Under the pieces are notes generated by a model. It was not told the DNA's origin, made no database searches, and was given only the letters and a program-made list of their open reading frames with translations. From assembly GCA_028641055.1 (NCBI GenBank), contig CM054057.1, positions 574,182,610 through 574,246,609 on the forward strand: DNA of 64,000 bases. The letters run 5' to 3'. How positions within the stretch are numbered: the first letter of the stretch is position 1; every line of letters begins with the position of its first letter. Made by a program: the position numbers and the translations under genes. The stretch comes from Alopecurus myosuroides. Taxonomy: Eukaryota > Streptophyta > Magnoliopsida > Poales > Poaceae. Shown in pieces: positions 1-12,161 of the stretch.

Positions 1-2351
1 TTCAATTTGGAGAGATTTTTCATTTTATGACTTGCATCACTGTGTGGGGAACCTTACATTATAGAACCTGGCTTGTATATTCCAATGATGAGCCTCCTCA
101 AAAGTGCTCTAGGTCTTCGTGATCAAGGAAGTTGGATGCACCCCACTAGTTCCATTGGAGAGCTTTCATACACTTATAGCTCTATGTGCATCCATTGAGT
201 AGAAATCACTACTCCTTGCATAGCTTTGATTACAAGACTTCCTCTTGTCTAATGATCACTTTCAGTTGTGTGAGAATTTATTCCATTGGCCTTCCAAACC
301 CCCATAATGTTCTTTTAGCCATAACATCCTAGTGCCAGGAACAATACCGAACCCTTTCTTGTTTTGAGTGCACAAATAGTTTAACGATTTTCCTACATGC
401 ATATGGTTGTCACTTGACTTGATCCTAACAGGAGTTGTTGTGAGAATTTTATGCTTAGGATGATTATATTGTTGTTCTTGAAGCTTAAATCATCTTTATA
501 AACTTCGCACAGTTGATAGTATTTAAGCATTGATTCATTGAATTTTTTTTACTTTGTTCTTCCTAATGGTTTATTCATTACTCTATTTGATATCAACTCT
601 AAACCACAACCTTTATTCATTTGATCCTAGTTTACATGCTTTACATTACTACGATGATCAATTTTATGTTGGTAGCATGTCACCTCAGATATTATTTGTT
701 TTTATCGTTTTACCTGGTCGAGGACGAGTAGCAACTAAGCTTGGGGATGCTTGATACCTCTCAAATGTATCTACAATTTCTGATGGTCCATGTTGTTTTC
801 ATTCCATATGCTACATGTTTCCTATACACTTCATGTCATTTTTATGGATTTTCTGGGACTAACCTACTGACAAGATGCCACAAAGCCAGTTCATGTTTTC
901 TGCTGTTTTTGGTTTCAGAAAAGTTGTTCTGGAAATATTCTCGGAATTGGATGAAACAAAATCCTAGAGTCTTAGAAAGTTGTCACGTACACGTAGCCCG
1001 GAGGAGACCTGGAGCGGGGCCTCAGGGCCCGACACCATAGGGCGGCGCGACCCCTGGCCGCGCCAGCTGGTGGCACCGATGTTGCTCTCTCGCATATTTA
1101 AGCTCCTGCACGAGTTAACCCTAAAGACCCAAGACTTTTCCACCAAAAAGTTATGTAGCCGCCGTCATCGGCAACCCTAGTTCGGGAGGGTTCTGGAGCT
1201 CTCCCCGGCACCCTACCGAGAGGGGGAATCATCATGGAAGGGATCTTCATCACCATGCCTGCCTCCGGAGTGATGCGTGAGTAGTTCATCCCTATACTAC
1301 AGGTCCATAGAAGTAGCTAGATGGTTGTTCTCTCCTCTTTATGCCTCCTGTTTAGATCTTGTGAGCTGCCTAACATGATCAATATCATCTTATTGTAATG
1401 CTACATGTCGTGTTTGCTGGGATCCGATGAATATTGAATGCTATGTCCAGTGATTATCAATCTATCGTGTTCTTTCATGTTTATGTTATTTATGATCTTG
1501 CATTCTCACCGTTACTAGTAGATGCTCTGTCCAAGTATATGCTTGTAACTCCAAGAAGGAGTATTTATGCTCGATAGTGGGTTCGTGCCTCCCTTTTAGT
1601 CACGCTCGAGTGACAAAAACGTAACTGGTGGGGGATGTGTTGTTGCCATTAGGGAGAAAATAACAATGATTTGTCTAAGGATAATTTTATTGTTTACATT
1701 ACACACTTTTCTTAATGCAATTATCTGTTGCTTGCAACTTAATACCCAAGGTTAGATCGGATGACACTCCGAGGGTGGATTATTAGTCATAGATGCAGTT
1801 GAATAATGGTCCATGAATCTTGTTGTAATGCCCGCATGAATCACATAGTAATCATCATGTCATACATATGCACTACGGTGCAGCCTTTATATCTGTCGAT
1901 TGCCCAGCTGTAATTTGTTTAGCCAGCATGTTATCTATGTGTTTCTAGTGAACTGTGGACTCCGGTCCATTTCTTTACACTGATAATACAACCACTATTT
2001 TCCTACTGCGATTACTGTTTTCTTCACTACCATCATTGTTCTCTTTTCTTTACTGCAAACAAGTACTAGTTTCCACACTATAAATCTAATCCTTTGTTTC
2101 AGCAAAACATGTGAGATTGACAACCTCGTTGCTTCGTTGGGGCAAAGTAATTTGATTGTGTTGTGTATATTCCATGTTGCTGCTGAACCGGTAGTGCGTC
2201 CTGCCAACATTAGCTGACAACGACCTTTGGAATTTCTTTCTTTCTCCGACTGGTCGATTCAACCTTGGTTTCTTTCTGAGAGAAACTTGCTACTGTTCTT
2301 TTCATACCTTCCTCTTGGGTTCTCCCAACGAACGTGTGTTACACGCCATCA
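1..2351 (+). mobile_element. 3' part of a Gypsy-type LTR retrotransposon (internal tail plus 3' LTR)
   Basis: Positions 1-751 are non-coding internal sequence ending in a polypurine tract (737-751, AAGCTTGGGGATGCT), directly followed by an LTR that starts TGATACC and ends GCCATCA. The same internal tail recurs inverted at 10201-10477. The 5' LTR and coding part lie beyond the left edge. To the right the sequence passes directly into Copia 1 coding sequence, so this element probably landed in Copia 1. The TSD cannot be tested because the other end is outside the window. Assignment to Gypsy rests on the LTR type and the tract, since no protein is visible. Confidence 0.75.
752..2351 (+). repeat. 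3' LTR of TGATAC-type Gypsy element
   Basis: An LTR of about 1.6 kb with TG...CA ends. Related sequence is present at 6339-7809 (plus strand) and 8624-10200 (minus strand). A TATA-like stretch at about 1090 precedes the block that resembles the transcribed R/U5 part of the other copies (from about 1180). Short reading frames inside it are not coding. Confidence 0.8.
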
Positions 2352-2643
2352 CTTCTCCATCATGTGCTTGCTCCAAGACTTGATGAGTCTCACAAGGCAA
2401 GATATGCCCAATGCCCATAGCCTTGATGACTTTAGAAGGATCTCCATCACCTACATCACATGAACCAACTTGCTCCACTTGGGAGGCGTTATTTTCGCTG
2501 AAGTCCACGTCACTAGATTCTTCAACACGTCTGGTGGACTTGTTGTAGAATCTATAGCCGTGGGACTCCAATGAATATCCAACAAAAATGCCCTCAATAG
2601 TTCTAGATTCGACTTTACCGAGCCTCTCTTTCTTTTTCTTCAC
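2352..2643 (-). pseudogene. Copia 1 integrase tail and linker before reverse transcriptase, truncated
   Basis: The motif TIEGIFVGYSLESHGYRFYN is the well-conserved segment after the Copia integrase core; an acidic low-complexity linker follows. The frame is cut at 2351/2352 where the TGATAC LTR begins, which marks the insertion point of the Gypsy element. Confidence 0.75.
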
Positions 2644-2789
2644 AAATCATTTGCACCCAAAAACCCGAAAGTACAAGACATTGGGCTTAGTCCCGGTGAG
2701 AAGCTCATAGGCGGTCTTGTTGTGGAAGGAATGGAGGAAGAGCCGGTTTATTGCATGAACAGCGATGGATATGGCTTCACCCCCAAAAA

Positions 2790-3236
2790 TTATATGGGGA
2801 CTTGAGTTCTTGCCATCTCAATGATTGTCCGATTCTTCCTCTCCACAACACCATTTTGCTGGGGTGTATAGGGAGTGGAATATTGTGTCTTGATGCCTTC
2901 CCATTCAATGAAATCTTGCATGGTACAGTTCTTGAACTCGGAGACATTGTCGGTACGGATTGCATTGATCACCTCATTATAGGTGCGTTGAGCTTGCTTG
3001 GCGAAGTGGATGACACACTTTTGGGTCTCATCCTTGGACTTGAGGAGGAATACCCAAGTGTACCTTGAGTAATCATCCATAATCACAATACACAATCTTT
3101 TCCCACCAAGAGTATCATAGTTGGAGGGCCCAAAGAGATCCAAGTGAAGGAGCTCCAAAGGCCTACAAGTGGCGACGATGCTCTTGGAGGGGTGAGCCTT
3201 CCCCTTTTGCTTCCCTACAATACATGTACTACACAC
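2790..3236 (-). pseudogene. int: Copia 1 integrase catalytic core
   Basis: Integrase inserts the cDNA into the host genome. The frame contains the second half of the zinc finger (CSTCIVGKQ), the first catalytic Asp in LHLDLFGP, the second in IRTDNVSEF (usually SDNGxEF) and the Glu in QQNGVVERKNRT, so all three acidic residues of the D,D,E triad are present. The frame stops soon after, and the continuation at 2352-2643 is in another frame. Confidence 0.85.
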
Positions 3237-3739
3237 ACAATCTCTTTAAAGTCAACATCGGTTAGTACAATAACATGCTTGTCTTTAAGGAGTAGTTTAA
3301 GATTACTCATGTTGACATGGCCTAACCGGTGATGCCATAGCCAGCCCTTGTCAACCTTGGCCATTAGACACATTGAGGGAGAGGGAATCCCTTTTGAGAA
3401 ATCAGCCACGTAAAGACCTCCCTCAACATGTACAACAAAGACCAATTCGAGATTATCACTCCTAAAGACCATCACATTATTCTTAGTAAAATAGGAATTG
3501 TAACCAATGTGAGAAAGATGATTAATGGAAGGCAAGTTATAGCCAACGGATTCAACAAGCATGACATTCTCGAGAGACAAGTCTTTCGTGATTGCCACCT
3601 TGCCATATCCTAATAACTTTCCTTGTGAATTATCCCCAAAGGTGATGCTTGACTTGCGGTTAACATCTTCAATAAACTTGTCAAGCATCTCTTTTGCTCC
3701 GGTCATATGATTGGTGCATCCACTACGAAACAAACAATT
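3215..3739 (-). pseudogene. pro: Copia 1 protease and GAG-pre-integrase region, catalytic Asp lost
   Basis: The reading frame opens with SGCTNHMTG, the hallmark after the catalytic Asp of Copia proteases, but the preceding residue is Arg, giving RSGC instead of DSGC. The sequence continues through GWLWHHRLGHVNMSNL, the HH part of the integrase zinc-binding module, and ends in a frameshift before the CC part (CSTCIVGKQ), which lies in the next frame. Copia 2 keeps the expected DSGC at about 33088, so the change here is probably decay. Confidence 0.8.
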
Positions 3740-3770
3740 AGGACCACCGGAGACAAACCCCTACACAATA

Positions 3771-4460
3771 TTAATTCTTTGATTTAGGAACCCATTTATC
3801 AATGGGTACCTTGACATTAGTAACAAGGACCTTAGGCACATAAATAGAATACCATCTAAAAGCATAGCCATTACGAGGTTCAACATATTTAGCATACACA
3901 TCCTCTTTCGTGCCCTTACATAGAACATAGGATGGATTAAATTTTCCTGCAAAGTAGTGGTTAGGATTACCCCTAGTGGTACTCCCTTCCCCCCACAATC
4001 TTATTGTCATTGCTATCCTGCTTGTGCCCGTCTTGCACAAAATTTATCTTCTTGGGAGGATTGGCCTTCTTGTTATTGTTTCTTGGGTTGTACCCAAGTC
4101 CTTGCTTATGAGGGCTCACTTTTTGTGTAGCAAGAACCTAAGAGGCTTCTTACTTTGAGTGGTAGTGAGACGCTCCTTCTCAAGATGTTCCTTCAACTTC
4201 TTATTTTCCTCAACAAGAGAATCTTGCACATCCAAAGGGTTAGAAGCACAAGAAACATTATCAATAGTAATGGGAGCATTTGAGGAGCCAATTTTAGTAT
4301 TTCCCTTCTTAGAAACTCTAAGTTTATCATACTTCTCTTCAAGGCTAGTGAACTCATCTTTGAGTAGGTTGTGGGCATTCTCAAGATGTACAAGGTCCTT
4401 GGTGAGAGAAGCATGAGCAACCTCTAGCTCTTTCTTAGATGCATCAAGAACTTGAGACAT
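3771..4460 (-). pseudogene. Copia 1 gag-pol spacer with coiled coil
   Basis: Two fragments (4460-4116 and 4040-3771) in different frames continue from gag toward the protease. The first is rich in Leu, Glu and Lys with heptad-like spacing (LVHLENAHNLLKDEF, LEEKYDKLR), which suggests a coiled coil. The second contains a tract resembling the linker before the protease in grass SIRE-like Copia elements. Copia 2 has an equivalent coiled-coil stretch at 33792-34190. No catalytic motif is present. Confidence 0.6.
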
Positions 4461-4635
4461 CTCAAGAGCTCTATCTATTGAATCCAGATTCTTAGCCTTG
4501 TCAAGTTCATATTTTCTATTTGTTGGGAAAGAGTGAAAGAATTATGTTCCTCATTGGTGAGCGCTGTCTTCAAGGAGATTGAATCTCTGTATCCCATCTT
4601 CAACATGGGTTTTGAGTTCCTCAATGATATCATCT

Positions 4636-6294
4636 TTAGAGAAGATGGTATCCATTAATTAAGTAATCGAATTGAGCTCGAGCCTCTCCATGAAGGGAGA
4701 TGACAACTTTATGCATTTTATCCATTCTAGCATTCACATCCTCATCATCATCATCTACATTACTAGAAGGAATAGGTGAATTTGCATTGAATATAGGAGG
4801 ATTTGGAATGGGTTTAGAGTTAACCTTTGGTCCCTTTGCCATTAGGCACTTGTGAGATTTTTTCTTGGAGGAAGGAACGTAGTCTTTGGTGTAGTCATAT
4901 GTGAAGAGCGAGCCGGGTTCTCCATGAGCCAAACCAGCCACTCCTACGGTCGCATCCTCCTCATCTTCATCCTCCGAGGTATACTCAGTGCCCAATAAAG
5001 CCCTCTCCCTTCTCGTGGCCTTGTTGGCGCTTGATCTTTTGTTGATGGGGTTGGGAATCAACTTCTTCTTTGCTTCTTTGTCATACTTTTGATTATCCTC
5101 TCTCTTCTCATAAGGACACTTATCGGAGAAGTGGCTCGGTTGATCATAGTTGTAGCAGTTTCTCCTCACATCCTTGGAGGAATTTCCAACCTTTCTTCCA
5201 AAAGATCTTCCCCACTTATTGGTGAAAAGGGCAAGATCCACATCTAATTCACTTGTCATATCTTCTTCTTGGTCATCTTCTATTCCTTCCTCAACTTCCT
5301 TGTCGTGCATACAGACATCCATGGCCTTCAAAGCAAGGTTGGGAGTCTTCATGGCACATACAAGCTCTCTTGTTTGATTTGCTTGTGCCACACGATTCTC
5401 ATTGGCAATGTAGAAAGAGACCAAATCATCCGGTGACATTTCCTTGTGGGAGTCCATGAATTGCATGATGAGAGATAGTTGTTGATCATCGAGGGACACA
5501 ATCTCAATGATGTTTCCATTGATGAACTCATCATTCACATCAAACCCATCATTGTATTTCTCACAACCAAGACCTTGGATTTTTACCCGAACTGCATCAA
5601 GTCTTGCATAGGCACTTGATAACTTCTTACCATCCTTTATCACAAACATACCCATTTCTCTCTTGGCTTACTCATAGTTGTTCTTCTGAACAAGAGAGGT
5701 TCCTTCTTGAAGAATGATGATTCTATCCCACAAATCTTTGGCAGATTCAATATGGTGGACTTGATTGTAGAGAGGCCTTGGTAGAGAAGCACGAATCTTG
5801 TCACGAGTAGTGGAGTTGAGTTGGCGTTGCACGCGCTCATATGGTGACAAGCTGTTAGCATCAAGAGGCTTGTAGCCTTTCTCCACAACTTCCCAAAGAT
5901 CTTCGCATACACTACGACGATAAGATTCCATAGAAGATTTCCAATAGGAAAAGTGAGTTCCATAAAAAATGGGTGGAGGACCCGCATTAGTCATGTATGG
6001 AATTTGGATAGGTGGTGGGTTATAGTCCATTCTAAGTTGATTATAAAAGGGGCCATGTTTGTTTGTGCCAAGGCCGACACTTTGGGGAATGTCACCACCA
6101 CTAACACTAGCGGCCGAGGGATCCTCTCTAAGGGCCAACCTTCGCTCAACCTCGTTGGCCACCCTGATACTCATTTGTTTTTCCAGAGTGGCTATGAGGT
6201 GAGCTTCACGAGTAGCCCATCTGGCTTCCTCTTCAGTAACTAACTTTGCAGCCTGCTCTTCTGCTAACTTAGCAGCCTCCTCTGGATTAACCAT
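4636..6294 (-). pseudogene. gag: Copia 1 gag with altered zinc knuckle
   Basis: Gag binds and packages the element RNA. Two overlapping frames cover it: 6294-5668 (about 208 residues from ATG) and 5655-4636 (about 339 residues), joined by a frameshift near 5660. The first has an acidic alanine/glutamate-rich N-terminus, then a region with WKSSMESYRRS and DLWEVVEKGY that fits plant Copia gag. The second has a nucleocapsid knuckle at residues 167-180 of that frame; it keeps Cys167, His175 and Cys180 of the CCHC pattern but has Tyr at 170 where the second Cys belongs. An acidic DDDDED stretch follows. It lies just inside the primer-binding site, as expected for gag. Confidence 0.8.
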
Positions 6295-6338
6295 CTCACT
6301 CTTTAGGTGGTAAAGCCCTTAAAAAGAGTCCTGGGCTC

Positions 6339-7809
6339 TGATACATCATAAACGTATCCATAATTCTGATGTTCCATGTTGTTTGCATGCCATATGCTAC
6401 ATGTTTCCTTTACACTTTATGCCTTTTTATCGATTTCCTAGGACTAACCTATTGACAAGATGCCATAGAGCTAGTTCCTGTTTTATGATGTTTTTAGTTT
6501 CAGAAAACTTGTTCTGGAAATATTCTCGGAATTGGTCGATTCGAAGCCCGGAAGTATTAGAAAGTTGTCACGCACACGGAGTTCGGAGGGGACCCGAAGG
6601 GGGGCCCCACACCATAGGGCGGCGTGGCCCCCCTCTAGCCGCGCCTGGGGGTGGTGTGCCCCCCTGGCCACCCACCGAAGTTGCCCTCACGCCTATATAT
6701 TCTCCTCGAAGGGTTAACCCTAAATATATAAGCCTTTTCCACCAAAAAAATCCGCCGTCATCGTCAACCCTAGATTGGGAGGGTTCTGGAGCTCTCCTGC
6801 ACCCTGCCGGGAGGGGGAATCATCACTCGAGGGCTCTACACCACCATGCCCACCTTCGAAATGATGCGTGAGTAGTTCATCCTTAGACTATGGGTCCATA
6901 GGAGTAGCTAGATGGTTGTTCTCTCCTAATTATGCCTCATGTTTAGATCTTGTGAGCTGCCCTACATGATCAAGATCATCTTATTGTAATGCTACATGTT
7001 GTGTTTGTTGGGATCCGATGAATATCATGTTCTTTCTATGTGTATGTTATTTATGATCTTGCATGCTCTCCGTTGTTAGTAGATCCTCTGTTGCTAGTAG
7101 GGAGAAAACAACGATGTTTACATTGTTTACATTACACACTTTGCTTACTGCGATTATCTCTTGCTTGCAACTTAATACCCAAAGGTTGCTCGAATGACAT
7201 TCTCAGGGTGGATTATTAGCCATAGATGCAGTTGGGTGATGGTCTATGTATCTTGTTGTAATGCCCGCATGAATCACATAGTAATCATCATGTCATGCAT
7301 ATGCACTACGGTGCAACATTTATATCTGTCAACTGCCCAGCTGTAATTTGTTTACCCAACATGTTATATATCTGTTTTGAAGAGACACCACTAGTGAACC
7401 GTGGACCCCGATCCATTTCCTTTATACTGATAATAAAAACCACCGCAAGCAATGTTTTCATATTGTTCTTACTGTTTTCCTACTTCCATCACTGTTCTCT
7501 TTTCATCTAATGCAAACAAGTACTGTTTTCCACACCATACGTTTAACCTCTTTGTTTTCAGCAAAACCAGTGAGACTGACAACCTCACTGCTTTGTTGGG
7601 GCAAAGTGATTTGATTGTGTTGTGTAGGTTCCACATTGATGCTGAACCGGCAGTGCGCCCTGCCAATATAAGATGCATCAACCTTCGGAAGTGATTTGTT
7701 TCTCCTACTGGTCGATTCAACCTTGGTTTCTTTCCGAGGGAAACTTGATGTTGTGCTCTTCATACCGTACACTTGGGGTCTCCCAACGAGTGCAAGCCCT
7801 ACACCATCA
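6339..7809 (+). mobile_element. Solo LTR of the TGATAC Gypsy family
   Basis: A single LTR (TGATACATC...ACACCATCA, 1471 bp) has no internal region. It sits in the minus-strand primer-binding site of Copia 1. Flanks are GGCTC at 6334-6338 and GGATC at 7810-7814, a five-base duplication with one mismatch. A solo LTR forms when the two LTRs of an element recombine and lose the interior. A TATATATT stretch at about 6694 is a possible old promoter. Confidence 0.8.
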
Positions 7810-7824
7810 GGATCTCATACCAAT
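7810..7824 (-). other. Displaced half of the Copia 1 primer-binding site
   Basis: The plus strand reads close to the reverse complement of the Copia site TGGTATCAGAGC (initiator Met-tRNA). The other half is at 6332-6340, next to gag. The two halves are separated by the solo LTR and the site carries point changes. Confidence 0.65.
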
Positions 7825-8623
7825 TGAAAGGATTGAGATGGTAACCTAGAGGGGGGTGAATATGTTTCTACAAATTTTCTTCTTTGTTTCACAAGTTTAA
7901 GGCTGTGCGAATAAATAAGATGTGCCTAACAACTAGATGAAAACAACCTATATGATACAAGACGATACAATAATGAAAGATCTCAGATAGAAATAACCGA
8001 GGCATGCGGAGACGATGATGTATTCCCGTGTTCCTTCTCCTTAGGAGAGAAGTACGTCACGTTTGAGAGTTGCGGGATACCACGAAGGACACCCGTACGC
8101 CACGAAGGCTCAACTTCTTCTCCTTGAGCCTCTTCCACAAAGAAAGAGCTCAATCCACTAGTGGCAGGTCTTGAGGCGACCTCCGAAATTGTACAAACTT
8201 TCCCGAGCAGCAAATCCACAAGCCAGATGCTTACGGGAGACACCTTAAAACAGTGCTCAAATCTCGAAATTGAAGTGTCAAAGAGAGGGGGAAGCTTGGA
8301 TCTTCCAAGGTATGAGCTTCACTCTCGCGGAATCTCTCAAAACTCTCAAGGGGAAAGGATTTGTCATGTGGGCGATTGATAGTGTGTAATGGCGGCTTAG
8401 ATCTGGAAATGAGGAATAAGTGGATAGCCTACCTTGAAGAGATAAGTCAATTATATAGGTGGGTTGAAAACTAGTCGTTTCAGTGCAGAAAAACACGCGC
8501 CGGACGATCCGGTGAGGTCTTTCCACAAGCTCTGCCGTGGAAAAGGAGGTGTGCTCAGGGTCAGGTGCCGGACGATCCGGAGCGGAACGCCGGTCCATCC
8601 GGCAACGAAACCGAGAGCAGCCG

Positions 8624-10200
8624 TGGTGGCTGACGTTGGTAAACCCCAAGAGAAAGGTTAGGAAGAGTGCAGCGGCAAGTTTTCCCTCAAAAAAGAAACC
8701 AAGGTTTAATCGACCAGTAGGAGGACAAGCAATCTCTGAAGTTTAATGCAGCTGAGATGGCAGGGCGCACTACCGGTTCAGCAGCAACGTGGAACCTACA
8801 CAACACAATCAAATCACTTTGCCCCAATGTAGCAGTGAGGTTGTCAATGTCACCAGTTTTGCTGAACAAAAAGCGGTTAAATGTATGGTGTGGAAATCAA
8901 TAGGAAAACAGCAGGAACATTATGAAAGTAGTAGGTGTTTTATCAATATGAGGAAAATGGACCGGGGTCCACAATTCACTAGTGGTGTCTGTCCGTGAAA
9001 GATAAATAACTTGTGTGGTGAGCAAATTACAGCTGGGAAATTGACAGAAATGAAGGCTGCACCATAGTGCATATGCAAGAAATAATGATTACTATGTGAT
9101 TCATGCGGGCATTACAACAAAATACATAGACCGTCATCCAACTGCATCTATGTCTAATAATCCAACCTCCGAATATGATCCGAAGAAACGTTGGGTATTA
9201 AGTTGCTAGCAACAGATTATCGCCATAAGCAAAGTGTGTAATGTAAACAATGTAAACTAGGTAAACACCGTTGTTTTCTCCCTAATGAAAATAGCACATC
9301 CTCCATCTGTCACGTTTCTGTCACTCGAGCACAGATTCAAAGGAGGCATGAACCCACTATCGAGCATAAATACTCCCTCTTGGAGTTACTAGCATCTACT
9401 TGGCCAGAGCATCTACTAATAACAGAGAGCATGCAAGATCATAAATAACATATGCATGAAGATAACATGATAGATTGATAATCAGAAGACAAAGCATTCA
9501 ACATTCATCAGATCCCAGCAAGCACAACATGTAGCATTACATAAAGATGATCTTGATCATGTTAGGCAGCTCACAAGATTTAAACATGAGGTACAAAGTG
9601 GAGAGAACAACCATCTAGCTACTGCTATGGAACCGTAGTCCAGGGATGAACTACTCACGCATCACTTCGGAGGAGGGCATGGTGATGTAGACCCCTCCGG
9701 TGATGAATTCCCCTCCCGGCAGGGTGCCGGGGAGAGCTCCAGAACCCTCCCGATCTCGGGATGACGATGACGGCGGCCTCAGGTGTTTTTTGGGGCGAAG
9801 TGGTATATCTTTAGGGTTTACGTCTCGGGGGGTATAAATAGGAGAAAGAGCAAAGGCGATGGAGACCGGGGGGGCCACACCACCCTATGGCGCGGCCAGG
9901 GGCACCGCTCTATGTTGTGGGACCCCTAAACCCCCCCTCCGGGTCTCTTCTGGACTCCGTGGAACCTTTGGGAATTCTAAGACTTCCGGTCTTCAAATTT
10001 TCCAATTCCAAGAATATTTCTAGAACAACTTTTCTGAAACTAAAAACAACAGAAAAGAGGGAACTGGCTCTGTGGCATCTTGTCAATAGGTTAGTCCGAA
10101 AAATCAATAAAAATGACATAAAGTGTATAGCAAACATGTGGGAAACACTAACAAAACAACATGGAACATCAGAAATTAAGGATACATTTATGACATATCA
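8624..10200 (-). repeat. 3' LTR of the Gypsy relic
   Basis: The reverse complement starts TGATATGTCATAAATG and ends near CAGCCACCA. It matches the LTRs at 752 and 6339 throughout. The polypurine tract, seen as CCCCCCAAGCTT on the plus strand at about 10204-10215, lies just inside it. Confidence 0.8.
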
Positions 10201-11116
10201 ACACCCCCCAAGCTTAGTTCCTACTCGTCCTCGAGTAGGTAAACAGTAAAAACACATAATTTTTTAGGTGACATGCTACCAAGATAAACTTGATCATCAA
10301 TAATGTAAAAGCATAAGTAAGCTGAGATCATAGAACTTAAACACACGCATGATAAATAGAATTTTAGTAATAAAGCATAACAATCACCTTGCATCATGAG
10401 AAGTAACACAAATAAAAGATCACGAATAACAATGCAACAAAAGATATATAGTTTTTTCAAGTATAGAGAAAACATGTCAAAGTGATGCGTAAGAAGTTCA
10501 TCCCTGGACTACGGGTCCATAGCAGTAGCTAGATGGTTGTTCTCTTCACTTTGTACCTCTTGTTTAGATCTCGTGATTCTGCCATTTTTCTTGCATTTGC
10601 TCTTTTGCGATGTCAAGTGAATTTATTTGCTTCACAAAACATCAGCGGTCGTAGCTTATGTTTAAAAGTATCAATAGAACTTGTGCCATACAGAACCAAT
10701 GGATTTTTAATTATTGCACTAACCCTCTAATGCGAATTCCTGTTTGAGTATGGTGTGAAGTAATTTTTCAAGGGTCAGGAGAAGAGGTGATATATGTGAA
10801 GAAGAAGAGTGCAAGGTCAAAGCTTGGGGATGCACCCGTGGTTCATCCAAGAATATTTTTAGAAGACGCAATCATCTAATCTTGGGGACGCCCAAGGCAA
10901 CCCATTCTTCATCAAGAATCTACCAGGTCACTTTTCGTGAAACTATATTTTTATTCGGTCACATCATATGAAATTTACTTGGAGCATCTGTTTGTTTTTC
11001 TTTTCTTTTGTTTTCCTTTGTTTTGTTTTGTTTTCCTTGCTGCAATAATATAGTTGGACCCTAGCATTCTTTGTTTGGGAGAGAGACACGCTCCACTTTT
11101 TCATTTGAATACTTCT
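10201..11116. repeat. Internal Gypsy debris with an inverted block
   Basis: 10201-10477 is the element's 3' internal tail on the minus strand, matching 1-751. From about 10488 to 10577 there is a plus-strand piece of LTR interior (GGACTACGGGTCCATAGCAG region). 10578-11115 is plus-strand 3' non-coding sequence that resembles 25985-26215 of the pol-less Gypsy element. It includes two AAGCTTGGGG-type tracts (10832, 10884). No gene is visible. Confidence 0.65.
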
Positions 11117-11594
11117 CCGGGGAGAGCTCCAGAACCCTCCCAATCTCGGGATGACGATGACGGCGGCCTCAGGTGTTTTTCGGGTTAAAGTGGTATATCT
11201 TTAGGGTTTACGTCTGAGGGAGTATAAATAGGCGAAAGGGCAAAGGCGGTGGAGGGCGGGGGGGGGGCACACCACCCCATGGCGTGGCTAGGGGGCGCGC
11301 CGCCCTATGGTGTGGTCCCCCTGAGGCCCCCTCCGGGTCTCTTCGGGACTCCGTGGAACCTTCGTGAATTTTAAGACTTCCGGGCTCCGAATTTTCTAAT
11401 TTCAAGAATATTTCCAGAACAACTTTTCTGAAACTAAAAACAGCAGAAAATAGGGAAGTGGCTCTGTGGCATCTTGTCAATAGGTTAGTCCGGAAAATCG
11501 ATAAAAATGACATAAAGTGTATAGATAACATGTGGGAAAGAATAAAAAACCAACATGGAATATCAGAAATTAAGAATACATTTATGACGCATCA
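11117..11594 (-). repeat. Truncated second LTR of the Gypsy relic
   Basis: It matches the first part of the LTR at 8624-10200, read on the minus strand from TGATGCGTCATAAATG at 11594. About two thirds of the LTR is missing on its left side. Confidence 0.75.
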
Positions 11595-12161
11595 AGCCGC
11601 AGAGCTGCCGGTCTACACCGACAGTCAAGTGGCGAATGCGTGTAGAAAAAACACCGTCGAACGATCCGACAAATGGCGTCGGCTGATCCGGCAAAGGCGC
11701 CAGCTGGGTGCCGTTGTAGACCGGCAGCCCCGCGGCATCCTTCGGGTTTTTCCTCGTGCTGGAGCAGATCCGGCGCCGAACGGTCCAGCAAGAAAAACGT
11801 CGGATTGTCCGGTAGTGGTTCCACAGCTCAGTTTACACACCAAAACAAACCTAAAACAGCTAGAACCAAAAAGGCAGATGGAAAGCACTAGGAAGAGACT
11901 TTGAGCACATAGTTAAACCAACATTTTGATCCCCCCATAATAGTGCGAGATCCCTAAACGCATTGAAAACCGAAAAGCTATCGCTAGTCTTCGACCTCCG
12001 TCACTTTGCGAGTCTCTTTTTCCTTTTAACAGTACACGATTCACAACACAATCAATGGGGACTAAAAACCTATATAATTCACTTAGCAATAAACGTTAGT
12101 ACCCAAGTTAATCTTATTATCAACAACCACCAAAATAATTAAGGGCATAAATGCCCTTTCA

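Larger units (their letters stand above)
8624..11594 (-). mobile_element. Rearranged Gypsy relic (TGATAC family), TSD agccg
   Basis: A minus-strand element with one near-complete LTR (8624-10200), a short internal part with an inverted block, and one truncated LTR (11117-11594). The flanks 8619-8623 and 11595-11599 are both AGCCG, which sets the outer ends. No gag or pol is left. Length is about 3 kb, well below an autonomous Gypsy element. Confidence 0.75.
2352..12161 (-). mobile_element. Copia element 1 (5' LTR, gag, protease, integrase; rest outside window)
   Basis: Read on the minus strand, the order is 5' LTR, primer-binding site, gag, zinc knuckle, protease, integrase and the start of the reverse-transcriptase linker, which is Copia order. 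Reverse transcriptase, RNase H and the 3' LTR are missing because the element is cut at 2352 by the Gypsy element on its left. It carries several frameshifts, a solo LTR in its primer-binding site and a Gypsy relic in its LTR, so it is dead. The right end is ...CTTTCA at 12161, inside a host-gene exon. Confidence 0.8.
7825..12161 (-). repeat. 5' LTR of Copia 1, split by a Gypsy relic
   Basis: On the plus strand the LTR runs from TGAAAGG at 7825 to CCCTTTCA at 12161, interrupted by 8624-11594. Without the insertion it is about 1.36 kb, close to the 1.3-kb LTRs of Copia 2. Both families start TGAAAG on the minus strand and share the ACCTAGAGGGGG block. The LTR is rich in short dyads built on CCGGACGATCCGG-like sequence (about 8506-8600 and 11660-11815). 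Confidence 0.75.

Noticed and set aside
751..10200. One element bounded by the LTRs at 752 and 8624
   Set aside because: The two LTRs are in opposite orientation, each has its own polypurine tract, and the copy at 8624-11594 has its own matching TSD.
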